IMG/VR virus record: IMGVR_UViG_3300027822_000031
Span: 1 to 30,951 of that record
DNA: 30,951 nucleotides
Origin: a virus
Direction: 5' to 3' (one strand)
Positions 22,518-29,388 of this stretch are shown piece by piece. The first letter of the stretch is position 1. Each line of letters opens with the position of its first letter. The notes beneath the pieces were generated by a model. It did not search any database, had not been told where the DNA came from, and worked only from the letters and a program-made list of their open reading frames with translations. The position numbers were made by a program, and so were the translations under genes.

Positions 22518-22935
22518 ATTTGTTTTTCTCTTTATAAGTTTCTATTATCTGAATTAAGGCTATTCTATCCCATCTATTGCCGTATCGCTTTTCATGTCCT
22601 ACTTTTTGTTGTAGTTTCTGAAAACGTTCTTTACCTATCTTTTTGAATAGGTTGTCTTTGTAATTGGCTAAGTTCCCGTGTAGGTAGGTGTTACATTTTA
22701 TACACTGGCTATGTACATTATCTTCGTCAAATCTTACTGAATTGTTATTATGTGCTGGGTAGAAGTGTCCAGCGTGTAGCTGTGTTAATCGTTTGTGTTG
22801 ATTACAACTTATACATACGAAAGAATCATCATCAGAATCTCTTAATCTAATGAATTTGTTAAAGTGTCTTGTGGCAATTTTAATTAAAGATGATACAGAC
22901 TTACTCTTATATTTTTGGATAGTTTTAGCTTCCAA
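22510..22935 (-). CDS. ninG: NinG/Rap-like recombination protein
   Basis: The 141-residue protein has the core of the NinG family: C41-x2-C44, LHAGHFYPA (AGHF 55-58), FDEDNVHSQC (NVHSQC 73-78) and C78-x2-C81, followed by YLHGNLANYKDNL. The four cysteines likely bind zinc; the fold is HNH-like and the family helps phage recombination. The usual extra N-terminal zinc finger is absent. The start is TTG at 22935; an in-frame TAA lies ten codons upstream and no ATG is available. It overlaps the next gene by 8 bases. Confidence 0.8.
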   Translation of the reverse strand: MEAKTIQKYKSKSVSSLIKIATRHFNKFIRLRDSDDDSFVCISCNQHKRLTQLHAGHFYPAHNNNSVRFDEDNVHSQCIKCNTYLHGNLANYKDNLFKKIGKERFQKLQQKVGHEKRYGNRWDRIALIQIIETYKEKNKYA

Positions 22936-22997
22936 TATAATAAATGGATATTTAAGAATAGGTGATTACCTTTCTTGGAAAAATTCTAAAAAGAATA

Positions 22998-23068
22998 CAG
23001 AACTATGGTATCTTGTTCACCGTAAAGAAACTACAAGTGTAGCCCAGAACTGTGGCATCTTGGTCGCC
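22998..23068. repeat. pair of imperfect 24-bp direct repeats
   Basis: The blocks 22998-23021 and 23045-23068 agree at 20 of 24 bases (both begin CAGAACT and contain ATCTTG). They are spaced 47 bases start to start, in the noncoding stretch before the NinG-like gene. They could be protein-binding sites or the trace of a small duplication. Confidence 0.5.
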
Positions 23069-23084
23069 ATGTATTGCAAATATA

Positions 23085-23183
23085 CTAATAATTCTTATCA
23101 CCGAAAGTATTATCCCAACCTTTTCCGAGAATGTATAAACCTACAAGCCAAATGATAATAAATATACTATGTCCATTGTGCAA
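23085..23183 (-). CDS. possible 32-residue membrane peptide (TTG start)
   Basis: The open frame from TTG at 23183 to TAG reads a short polar start, a hydrophobic segment (SIFIIIWLVGLYIL) and GKGWDNTFGDKNY. The composition is that of a small phage membrane peptide, but there is no ATG. The rest of the 22936-23193 gap shows only the direct repeats and no other convincing gene. Confidence 0.35.
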   Translation of the reverse strand: MHNGHSIFIIIWLVGLYILGKGWDNTFGDKNY

Positions 23184-23193
23184 AGTTAATTAT

Positions 23194-23418
23194 TTAAAGC
23201 CATTTTCTAAAGTCTGGTATTTTTGTTGAAACTGAATAAGGTGTTTCCCCTTTATTTTCGCCAACATCCATAGGTTTGGTTCTAAAGTCTTTTAAAATTT
23301 TATTTACTTGTTTCGATTTATCAGCTTCATCTTTGTAATCAATGCAGATAGTTCTAATATCTCCACCATTATCATTTTTGTACCATTTGATACTTATTCT
23401 AAATTTATGTACTTTCAT
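23194..23418 (-). CDS. hypothetical small protein
   Basis: The 74-residue protein starts at ATG 23418, two bases after the HNH gene stop. It has an N-terminal beta-like part (KFRISIKWYKNDNGGDIRTI) and a charged C-terminal part ending DFRKWL. No motif is recognised. The tight spacing suggests cotranscription with the early genes. Confidence 0.6.
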   Translation of the reverse strand: MKVHKFRISIKWYKNDNGGDIRTICIDYKDEADKSKQVNKILKDFRTKPMDVGENKGETPYSVSTKIPDFRKWL

Positions 23419-23419
23419 A

Positions 23420-23800
23420 TTAAAATGTTTTTACTAAACTTCTACGATATTTCTCTTTAGCATCATATCTCAAGTGGCATATTTGACACATTGCTTTCAG
23501 TCTTTCATCTTTTACATTGTGGTTTTTTTCGTCATGGTCTAAGTGTGCTATGGTTATAATTACTTTTACTGGCTTTAAATCATTAAACATCATTTCACGT
23601 TCGGCATCTTGTTTGTTTCTGAACCAAAGCGTTTTTAACTTGTATCTGTTTTCATCATTCTTTAAACGTAACTTTATAGAATAAACTTCTTGCTTGTGGT
23701 CTAATCCACAAACTTCACATTTATTGTCAGCACGTTTCATGATTCTTGGACGAATTTCTGAAATCCAATTAGGCGGGTATTTGTTGTAGTCTATTGGCAT
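23420..23800 (-). CDS. HNH endonuclease-type protein
   Basis: The 126-residue protein carries a C28-x2-C31 pair, the HNH core with AHLDHD (H86, H89), N93 or N95, and C105-x2-C108-H109 (CQICHLRYD). The cysteines would bind zinc and the histidine-asparagine set would bind metal and cut DNA. A stretch between the first pair and the core (about 35-80) is a family-specific insertion. In phages such proteins assist packaging or recombination, or act as free-standing endonucleases. It is not next to TerS here, so its packaging role is uncertain. Confidence 0.8.
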   Translation of the reverse strand: MPIDYNKYPPNWISEIRPRIMKRADNKCEVCGLDHKQEVYSIKLRLKNDENRYKLKTLWFRNKQDAEREMMFNDLKPVKVIITIAHLDHDEKNHNVKDERLKAMCQICHLRYDAKEKYRRSLVKTF

Positions 23801-23803
23801 ATT

Positions 23804-23986
23804 TTAATTTTCAAATTTTTCAACTTCAGACCAAGCAATAACATTGTTGAGTTCCCAATACCTTACACTCTCTGTATTCCATCTATCAATATAATATTGT
23901 TTTTTATCTCCTAAATCCCTACATACAATTACTAGCATTCCTATATCTGGTAAATCTTTTTTTATTTCTACTTTATTCCAGTTCAT
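23804..23986 (-). CDS. small protein with DUF551-like pattern
   Basis: The 60-residue protein opens with MNWNKVEIKKDLPDIGMLVI and ends with ELNNVIAWSEVEKFE. This beta-rich layout, with an N-terminal tryptophan, an LPxxG turn and a VxxWxxV-type end, is like the small DUF551 phage proteins. Function is unknown. It sits three bases before the HNH gene and four after the ASCH-like gene. Confidence 0.6.
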   Translation of the reverse strand: MNWNKVEIKKDLPDIGMLVIVCRDLGDKKQYYIDRWNTESVRYWELNNVIAWSEVEKFEN

Positions 23987-23990
23987 AATC

Positions 23991-24524
23991 TTAGTATTTT
24001 AAATCCGTCCAATGAATAATTACACCTTTAAAACCATCTTTGAAGTAATCAAAAAAGGCTTCTGAATCATCAAATCCGTCATTAATTGCTAATTGCCTTA
24101 TCTCATTTTCTGATAATGTTATTCCGTCAATTTGTACTTTAAATATTGTACTGTCTTTTTTCTGATAACAATAATCTGTTTGTGTCATTATCATTTCAAT
24201 TATTTCTATCTTTTGAATAGCCTTTACTGGTACAATCGGTATAAATTGATATTGTGGGCTGTGATATGGTTTGCCTTCCCATATTTTTGAATGAATAGGT
24301 GTTCCAACTTCCCAACGTTCTTTATCGTCTTTTCTAATTGTGTGAAGCTTTGGGTTTAGTTCCTGAAACTCATGTATATTTAATTGTTCATTTTCAGGGA
24401 TAACTTCACATAACAAATCGTAATGTGTCATTTTCTTAGGTTCAGAAATATGTAAACTTCTTATTATTTTTTCAGGAAAGTGCGTTTGTTTTCCGTTGAT
24501 TTCTCTTTGATATTTTAGTGTCAT
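23991..24524 (-). CDS. ASCH-domain-like protein
   Basis: I choose the ATG at 24524 (177 residues, MTLKYQREINGKQ); the longer reading from a TTG at 24545 overlaps the methylase. The sequence has an ASCH-like block PKLHTIRKDDKERWEVGTPI near 68-87, then IQKIEI, and a C-terminal part with LAINDGF and FKGVIIHWTDLKY. This full pattern is known from Bacteroidetes phage proteins. ASCH folds are thought to bind RNA or modified bases, which is of interest next to two DNA methyltransferases. The role here is inferred. Confidence 0.68.
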   Translation of the reverse strand: MTLKYQREINGKQTHFPEKIIRSLHISEPKKMTHYDLLCEVIPENEQLNIHEFQELNPKLHTIRKDDKERWEVGTPIHSKIWEGKPYHSPQYQFIPIVPVKAIQKIEIIEMIMTQTDYCYQKKDSTIFKVQIDGITLSENEIRQLAINDGFDDSEAFFDYFKDGFKGVIIHWTDLKY

Positions 24525-24534
24525 AATTTTACAT

Positions 24535-25308
24535 TTAATAATCAAAACTTAATTGATTGTTTTGATAGTTTGTTATTAATATTTCAGTTCGTTTGTTCTT
24601 TATGTTTTGTCTTTCTTTTAAATAAATTACATTCATTTTGTAGTCAGAAGCGAAGTCTAAAATCTTTTCACTATCAAATTCACTCATTGCTGATTGGATT
24701 CCAGAATTTGCCATTATTTCAAAACAATCTTTAGTGTCCTTTTCAGTCCATTTAGGTACTTTATAAAAATGGTCTGTATCTAAATAGATAGGGTCTAAGT
24801 AAACAAATGATTGAGATTTTTTAAGTACGGTTTCACTAAAGGAAATCTTATCAATTACATTTCTAAAATCATCATTTGTAATCTTAACATCTTGTAAGTG
24901 TAGGAATGTTGGTTCTATATTTTTAATTAAATTGTTTTTGGTGTTGTCTAAGCCTAATCTTAATGTGTCGCCTTTTCCTAAGTATGTAAAATTTGATAGT
25001 AGTAAAAATCTAATTGCTTTTTTTAATGGTTCAGTTTCTGTATTATGTTTCCAATGTTTTAAAAGTCCTTCAGTAATTGGCATTAATCTAATTTGATTAA
25101 TTAGTTCGTCTTTTTGATCAAGTAGAATTTTATACAAATTTGTAACATCATCATCCAAATCATTAAGTATTGCATACTTCGGTTTTGGTAGATAGAAGTA
25201 AGAACCACCTGCACCGAAAAATAATTCAATACGCATTTTGTGTGCTGGAAAGTATCTATACAGATAATCCTTCATGTTTCTTTTATTGCCTAATCTTGTT
25301 AATACCAT
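24535..25308 (-). CDS. N6-adenine DNA methyltransferase, D12 class
   Basis: The 257-residue enzyme should transfer a methyl group from S-adenosylmethionine to adenine. Motif I appears as FFGAGGS (30-36), LNDLDDDVTNLY near 48-59 binds the cofactor, and catalytic motif IV is DPIY (172-175) instead of DPPY. The order fits Dam-like class alpha enzymes. No restriction endonuclease is seen next to it, so it is an orphan, probably protecting phage DNA. It follows the cytosine methyltransferase by two bases. The DPIY variant may still be active. Confidence 0.85.
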   Translation of the reverse strand: MVLTRLGNKRNMKDYLYRYFPAHKMRIELFFGAGGSYFYLPKPKYAILNDLDDDVTNLYKILLDQKDELINQIRLMPITEGLLKHWKHNTETEPLKKAIRFLLLSNFTYLGKGDTLRLGLDNTKNNLIKNIEPTFLHLQDVKITNDDFRNVIDKISFSETVLKKSQSFVYLDPIYLDTDHFYKVPKWTEKDTKDCFEIMANSGIQSAMSEFDSEKILDFASDYKMNVIYLKERQNIKNKRTEILITNYQNNQLSFDY

Positions 25309-25310
25309 TG

Positions 25311-26366
25311 TTAAAATTTTGCTAATGCTAATGATTTGTTCTTTTGATTGGTGTTCTTTTGATATTCAGGAATAAATGAAAGTATGTGTTCTATTATTGG
25401 TAGGGTCCAGCCATCACCTAACAAACTTGCTGCCTGGTTTCTTGTAAGAATGTTTGTATATCCATCCGGAAAACCTTGAAGTCTTTCTAATTCTATTTGT
25501 GTTAAGGGTCTTATCTTAAAAGCCCCTTTATATTCATAGGCTATTTTTGTTCTTCCTGCATGGCTTTCTGTTAATGTTGTGTGTTTTCCTTTATCAGAAA
25601 ATACACGATTCTGCATAAATGGTTGTTGTCCGTTACTTTGTTTATTTGGGTTTATTTGATATACCACATTCCCAAAACCAGTAGTTTTATAACGTCTATA
25701 CATTTTATCCATATCAGTATTTAATCTACTTTCAGATTCTAATATTGCACGTGCTTTATCTCTATCAGTATATCCATGTTCTAAAACATCCTTTAAAAGA
25801 ATCCCTTTATCTTTTGGTTGCTTTATATCTACAACCACATCAAACATTGTGTTTTTTGTTGAAATATTTGTCCAATACCAACGCTTTCTTAATTGTGCTG
25901 TTACTAATGCACTATCAATCATCTGTGGATATATTTCTAGTGCTTCACTCATAATACCTATTTCTTTTCTTGAAGCTGAATAAACATTCTCTTGAAGGAA
26001 TAATACATTTGGATTTAATTTTTTTACATGATTTAGTATTTCTATAAATTGCCAAAACAACCCACTATTTGAACCATTTATCCCTTTCATTTTTCCTGCA
26101 ATACTTAAATCTTTACAGGGGCTACCACTACCAATAAAATCAATACTTTTCCAATCAATATCCCATTCTTTCCAATTAAGTATATTACCTAACTGAATGG
26201 TGCCGGGAAAATGATGTTGTGTTAATTCATTTGCAAATGGTTTTATTTCACTTGAGTAATACTTATTTATTGGCACACCTAAATTCTCAAAGGCTTGCCT
26301 TAATGTATTCATGCCATTGAACAATGATAGTACGTTAATTCCTGTATTTTGTTTGTAAACTTTCAC
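25311..26366 (-). CDS. cytosine-5 DNA methyltransferase
   Basis: The 351-residue enzyme shows motif I VLSLFNGMNT (12-21), the catalytic loop GSGSPCKDLS with C84, motif VI QENV (125-128), motif VIII QLRKR (158-162), and C-terminal motifs LQGFPDGYT and LLGDGWTLPIIEHIL. The target-recognition part is short, near 210-280. It starts at GTG 26366, two bases after the upstream stop; no nearby ATG exists. The short target domain and NGMNT variant are of the kind seen in phage and Dnmt3-like enzymes. With the adenine enzyme it may shield phage DNA from host restriction. Confidence 0.88.
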   Translation of the reverse strand: MKVYKQNTGINVLSLFNGMNTLRQAFENLGVPINKYYSSEIKPFANELTQHHFPGTIQLGNILNWKEWDIDWKSIDFIGSGSPCKDLSIAGKMKGINGSNSGLFWQFIEILNHVKKLNPNVLFLQENVYSASRKEIGIMSEALEIYPQMIDSALVTAQLRKRWYWTNISTKNTMFDVVVDIKQPKDKGILLKDVLEHGYTDRDKARAILESESRLNTDMDKMYRRYKTTGFGNVVYQINPNKQSNGQQPFMQNRVFSDKGKHTTLTESHAGRTKIAYEYKGAFKIRPLTQIELERLQGFPDGYTNILTRNQAASLLGDGWTLPIIEHILSFIPEYQKNTNQKNKSLALAKF

Positions 26367-26367
26367 T

Positions 26368-26568
26368 TTAAAAACTCTCGTTTGGAAATTTCTGTTTAAG
26401 CAACCATAAAGGCACTTCTAATTCTCTTTTTTCTACATCAAAATTGCATTGTGATTTTGGAAAATATTCTTTATCACCTTCACAATCCAAATACCAGACT
26501 TTATCTAATTTTCTGATTAGACTAGCTTCAATGATGATTCCGTCTTGTATCTCTTTTTTCTGGTTCAT
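26368..26568 (-). CDS. hypothetical small protein
   Basis: The 66-residue protein has the pattern of a widespread small phage protein: KVWYLDCEGDKEYFPKSQC near 23-41, then VPLWLLKQKF near the end. The sense is a small beta-barrel-like fold. Function is unknown. It starts with ATG, two bases after the preceding gene, and lies directly before the cytosine methyltransferase. Confidence 0.6.
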   Translation of the reverse strand: MNQKKEIQDGIIIEASLIRKLDKVWYLDCEGDKEYFPKSQCNFDVEKRELEVPLWLLKQKFPNESF

Positions 26569-26570
26569 TA

Positions 26571-26864
26571 TTAACTTTGTTCTAATTGACTAATTGCTAA
26601 ATTTTCTGCTAATTGTTCATAAATTTGTTCGCCTAAATCTTGAATTATGTCATAAAAATGGTCTTGTTTATTTCCATGTGTTGGAAAAACTAAACTATCA
26701 TCCCTTTTTATTTCATTAAGGAAGTGTTTGTAACCATCATCTTTATTGTTAAAGAAATCAACTTGTACCCAGTTCTTTTTGTCTAAGTCTTTAAATGTTG
26801 TTTTTAGGAATCCGTAAACACCTTGGAGTATTTCGGTGTCGTTTAATATTTCTTTTTTTGTCAT
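26571..26864 (-). CDS. hypothetical protein
   Basis: The 97-residue protein is helical at both ends (EILQGVYGFLKTTFKDLDKKNW at the start, cited in part, and DIIQDLGEQIYEQLAENLAI at the end) with a mixed middle. No motif is recognised. It starts 10 bases after the interrupted membrane ORF and is followed closely by the 66-residue gene, all within the early transcript. Confidence 0.55.
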   Translation of the reverse strand: MTKKEILNDTEILQGVYGFLKTTFKDLDKKNWVQVDFFNNKDDGYKHFLNEIKRDDSLVFPTHGNKQDHFYDIIQDLGEQIYEQLAENLAISQLEQS

Positions 26865-26874
26865 TGGTTGTTAT

Positions 26875-26976
26875 TTAAAATATCACTTTAAAAATCATCA
26901 ACGCTAAGAAGTAACTAAGTGCTAGGACTAATACAAGTCAGATGATTATTGCTATTAGTTTGTTTCTTAATTTCAT
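26875..26976 (-). pseudogene. small membrane-protein ORF interrupted by an in-frame TGA
   Basis: ATG at 26976 overlaps the previous stop as TAATG. The frame reads MKLRNKLIAIII, then TGA (26940-26938), then LVLVLALSYFLALMIFKVIF and TAA. Reading through would give a 33-residue single-helix membrane protein. One base change from TGG (tryptophan) explains the stop. It is either a recent nonsense mutation or a sequencing error. Confidence 0.5.
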
Positions 26977-27206
26977 TATCTTTGTTTTAACATTTCATCT
27001 GCAACTTTATATGATGATTTTGATAGTCCTTCATCACTTTCTCTAAATCCAAAATGTGCAATAATTCCTTGCATTGCTTTAGCTGCAAAATAATCTCTTA
27101 GTGTCATTCCTGTATCTAAATCATTTGGGGATTGATTTGTAACACTGGATTCAGTTCCCCTCATTGGGTCTGGAAATGCTTGTGGGTTATTTGTTTTTTG
27201 TTTCAT
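26976..27206 (-). CDS. small conserved phage protein (GMTLRDYFAAKAM type)
   Basis: The 76-residue protein contains the familiar phage block GMTLRDYFAAKAMQG near 33-47 and ends with SSYKVADEMLKQR, which resembles the YxxADxMLxxR end of these proteins. The N-terminus is proline- and asparagine-rich. Family members are found in many tailed phages and their function is not settled. The start overlaps the previous gene by 20 bases; the stop forms TAATG with the next small ORF. Confidence 0.75.
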   Translation of the reverse strand: MKQKTNNPQAFPDPMRGTESSVTNQSPNDLDTGMTLRDYFAAKAMQGIIAHFGFRESDEGLSKSSYKVADEMLKQR

Positions 27207-27417
27207 AATATTTTCTTTTTAATTCTTCAATAAGTTCGTATTGTTCTAATATTAGTATTCCAATTAAGAAAAGATTTGATGTTTCTACAAGCCAGTATAT
27301 TTTGTAATCTAGCACCCAAAACTTGGGGTTAAATATTCCTGTTAGTATTGCTATTGTTGTGTAAACTAATAAGGAAATTACTGTAAGTATCATTGTGTAT
27401 TTGATTGCTGTTTTCAT
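27187..27417 (-). CDS. small two-helix membrane protein
   Basis: The 76-residue protein has hydrophobic segments at about 7-28 (YTMILTVISLLVYTTIAILT) and about 42-60 (WLVETSNLFLIGILI), then a charged helix EQYELIEELKRKYYETKNK. It would sit in the inner membrane with the charged tail in the cytosol. Function is unknown. It overlaps the preceding gene by an ATGA junction and the next by 20 bases. Confidence 0.6.
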   Translation of the reverse strand: MKTAIKYTMILTVISLLVYTTIAILTGIFNPKFWVLDYKIYWLVETSNLFLIGILILEQYELIEELKRKYYETKNK

Positions 27418-28172
27418 TTTAGAAGGTCTTTTAAATTTGTGTTATTTGATATAAGTTTGTTAAAGTATTCTTGAAGCACCATGTGTTTAGATAGATTTTC
27501 AGCTTCACTACTTTTGTTGTTTTTTATTGATTCAATTTTTTCAACAATTCGATTATGTTGTAGTACATTTTGTGCTACTGACTTATTTGCTTTTTCACGG
27601 CTTAAAATCATTTTCTTAGCCTTATTAAATACTTCTGTCTTATAATCTTTATCTTTAGGCATTAGCCCCATTTCATCAAGATAATTGTAAATGTGATGTG
27701 TAATTCCTGTTATACTTTTTGTTTCTTTGAATTCATCAAAAGACATTAAAGCTGCATTGTTCATTATTTCCTTAATCTCACTTTTTGACTTTTCTGTTTT
27801 CTGTGGTATTGCTAATTTTAGTCTGTAATTTCTTAGTTTTTCATTTTTGTAATTTTCGTAGGCTTTCATAACATTTCCAAATACAACCGCATTTAATTGC
27901 TGAAATACTTTAAGTCCTAACTGATGGCTTACGTACAACTCAAAAGCTTTTTTAATTTCTTCTAAGGTGTAATGTCCACCTACGCTTTTAATGTGCTTTA
28001 CTAACTCCGTATGATGTTCTTCTTTTCCATCGTTTACACCCAAGAGATTCAATAAGTTGTACACAAGATTTGCACACTTCGTGTTAAATTCCATTTCTGA
28101 ATACTGGCGTATTTTTGTGTTTTCTTCCAGTATTGCTAATTCAGGTTTTTTGTATATCTGTAAATTACTCAT
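27414..28172 (-). CDS. hypothetical early protein, likely replication-linked
   Basis: The 252-residue protein is helical. Its N-terminal 60 residues include a conserved-looking NTKCANLVYNLLNLLG region; residues about 65-110 look like a compact helical domain (HTELVKHIKSVGGHYTLEEI, then LELYV-type helices). A long charged helix follows, and the last 60 residues may form a coiled coil. It directly follows the DUF4373 gene, three bases apart. In that position phages often encode a helicase loader or replication accessory protein, but no AAA+ motif is seen, so the role remains open. Confidence 0.6.
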   Translation of the reverse strand: MSNLQIYKKPELAILEENTKIRQYSEMEFNTKCANLVYNLLNLLGVNDGKEEHHTELVKHIKSVGGHYTLEEIKKAFELYVSHQLGLKVFQQLNAVVFGNVMKAYENYKNEKLRNYRLKLAIPQKTEKSKSEIKEIMNNAALMSFDEFKETKSITGITHHIYNYLDEMGLMPKDKDYKTEVFNKAKKMILSREKANKSVAQNVLQHNRIVEKIESIKNNKSSEAENLSKHMVLQEYFNKLISNNTNLKDLLK

Positions 28173-28175
28173 TGA

Positions 28176-28898
28176 TTATCCGTTTAATACTTTATCTCTA
28201 AATGCTTGTGCTCCTGTTTTCTTTTCTTTTTGTGCGGTGCTTTTTTCTTTTTTCCATTTTTCGTCATTAGAAGCCCATGTGGATAATCTCCTTGAAACAC
28301 TAAAACTTTTTTCTTTTTCAAACCTCATTTTTTTATCCTTTTCGCCGTGTTCAATCCAGTACGAATAAAAATCATTTAATAAATCAGAATTATACTTTTC
28401 TAAAAATGGGTCAAGCAATTCTTTAAATTGCGTTTTTCTTTCTTGTTTAGTTTTACTTTTATTTCCTTTAGTTTCCTTTGGTGGTTTCTGTTTACATTTA
28501 ATTGATAAACGTTTACATAAATCGTATTTATGTAGTACATTTATTCCTTTTCTACGTACATAAGCATCTTCTATGTTGCTTACAAAATTATCAGAAAAGA
28601 CTATTTTATGTTCCCATAATTCTGAATCAATAGCATCTAGTTTAGCTAATAAATCATATATTTCTGTGAATTTTTGTTCTTCAATTTTGAGTTTTGAAAT
28701 AAGAAATAACATATCTGTATCCTCTCTCAAATCAATAAAATGATAATCTGATTTACCTAAGAATTCTAAAGTTTTATACCAAACGGCATACCCAATTAAT
28801 CCAAACTTATTTTCAAGAATGAACATTGTTTTGCTTTCTTGAGCATTACAATAATGTGGAAAATAATCAACTGTGTATTTCTTTTTTCTACCTGCCAT
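28176..28898 (-). CDS. replication-initiator-like protein with DUF4373/Lin1244 domain
   Basis: The 240-residue protein opens MAGRKKKYTVDYFPHYCN and continues with a Lin1244/Lin1753-like (DUF4373) N-terminal domain to about residue 115, including FGLIGYAVWYKTLEFLG near 33-49 and a winged-helix look. The linker is strongly basic (KPPKETKGNKSKTKQERK). The C-terminal part contains a replisome-organiser-like FYSYWIEHGE block and RLSTWASNDEKW near 207-218. These proteins open the phage origin and recruit helicase. The following gene is three bases away. No iterons stand out inside the gene. Confidence 0.75.
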   Translation of the reverse strand: MAGRKKKYTVDYFPHYCNAQESKTMFILENKFGLIGYAVWYKTLEFLGKSDYHFIDLREDTDMLFLISKLKIEEQKFTEIYDLLAKLDAIDSELWEHKIVFSDNFVSNIEDAYVRRKGINVLHKYDLCKRLSIKCKQKPPKETKGNKSKTKQERKTQFKELLDPFLEKYNSDLLNDFYSYWIEHGEKDKKMRFEKEKSFSVSRRLSTWASNDEKWKKEKSTAQKEKKTGAQAFRDKVLNG

Positions 28899-28903
28899 GT
28901 CTT

Positions 28904-29089
28904 TTATCTAAATAGGTCTAATAATTTTTGTGTTTTGTTATTACTTGCAAATTCAATTAGTGTTATAGCCATTTTTAAAGGCAATGCTTTTGTTTTTTCT
29001 ATCTTATCACTCTCACTTTGAAAGCCGTTTTTTACACAACTTAATTGTACGTTTTCAACGTCTTTTAATATTTTTAAGGGATAATTCAT
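28904..29089 (-). CDS. hypothetical small protein
   Basis: The 61-residue protein starts by an ATGA overlap with the preceding OB-fold-like gene. It has a short beta-like start, a polar middle with SESDKIEKTK, and a C-terminal helix MAITLIEFASNNKTQKLLDL. No motif is recognised. The tight coupling suggests work with the neighbours in replication. Confidence 0.55.
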   Translation of the reverse strand: MNYPLKILKDVENVQLSCVKNGFQSESDKIEKTKALPLKMAITLIEFASNNKTQKLLDLFR

Positions 29090-29346
29090 ATCACTTGTAT
29101 ATCTTCAAGAATCCAATAGGTAATACGATTCCAGTCATCTGTTTTTTTATTCAATCGTTCAGATAGATGTGTTTTGTAGGATATTTTTACACGTTGTCCA
29201 GTATCAACTTCAACCAGTTTATGAACTTTATTAGGCTTAACTTGAATTGAAACACGATTATCAAAGTCGTCTTGTAGGACTATTTCCGCTTTATTACTAT
29301 TACTTTTTTTGTCCTTTTTTAAGACTATACCTATAATTGAGAGCAT
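29086..29346 (-). CDS. small OB-fold-like protein, possible ssDNA-binding
   Basis: I choose the ATG at 29346 (86 residues); a TTG one codon earlier is possible. The alternating beta pattern (IIGIVLKKDKKSNSNKAEIV, VSIQVKPNKVHKLVEV, GQRVKISYK, WNRITYWILEDIQVI) fits a small OB barrel with basic and aromatic residues that could bind single-stranded DNA, like a minimal SSB or a DUF3127-type protein. Position beside replication genes supports this, but no specific motif proves it. Confidence 0.6.
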   Translation of the reverse strand: MLSIIGIVLKKDKKSNSNKAEIVLQDDFDNRVSIQVKPNKVHKLVEVDTGQRVKISYKTHLSERLNKKTDDWNRITYWILEDIQVI

Positions 29347-29362
29347 CAAAGAATTGTATTAA

Positions 29363-29383
29363 TAGGGGGTTGTTAGCCCCCTA
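29363..29383. promoter_or_regulatory. G/C-rich hairpin in an early intergenic gap
   Basis: TAGGGGG (29363-29369) pairs with CCCCCTA (29377-29383) over a 7-nt loop, in a gap of 42 bases. There is no T run after the stem on either strand, so it is not a standard terminator. An mRNA-stability or attenuation element is possible. Confidence 0.5.
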
Positions 29384-29388
29384 AAAGA

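Noticed and set aside
22850-23155. 101-codon + strand ORF
   Set aside because: It starts inside the NinG-like gene in antisense and has codon use unlike its neighbours; the protein shows no recognisable pattern. The gap it covers is better described by direct repeats and a possible minus-strand peptide.
22936-23193. Possible CRISPR-like array
   Set aside because: Only two imperfect repeats with one spacer, no leader and no cas genes.
26875-26976. Recoding or an alternative genetic code with TGA as tryptophan
   Set aside because: Other genes in the window end with TGA and use TGG for tryptophan, so one in-frame TGA points to mutation.
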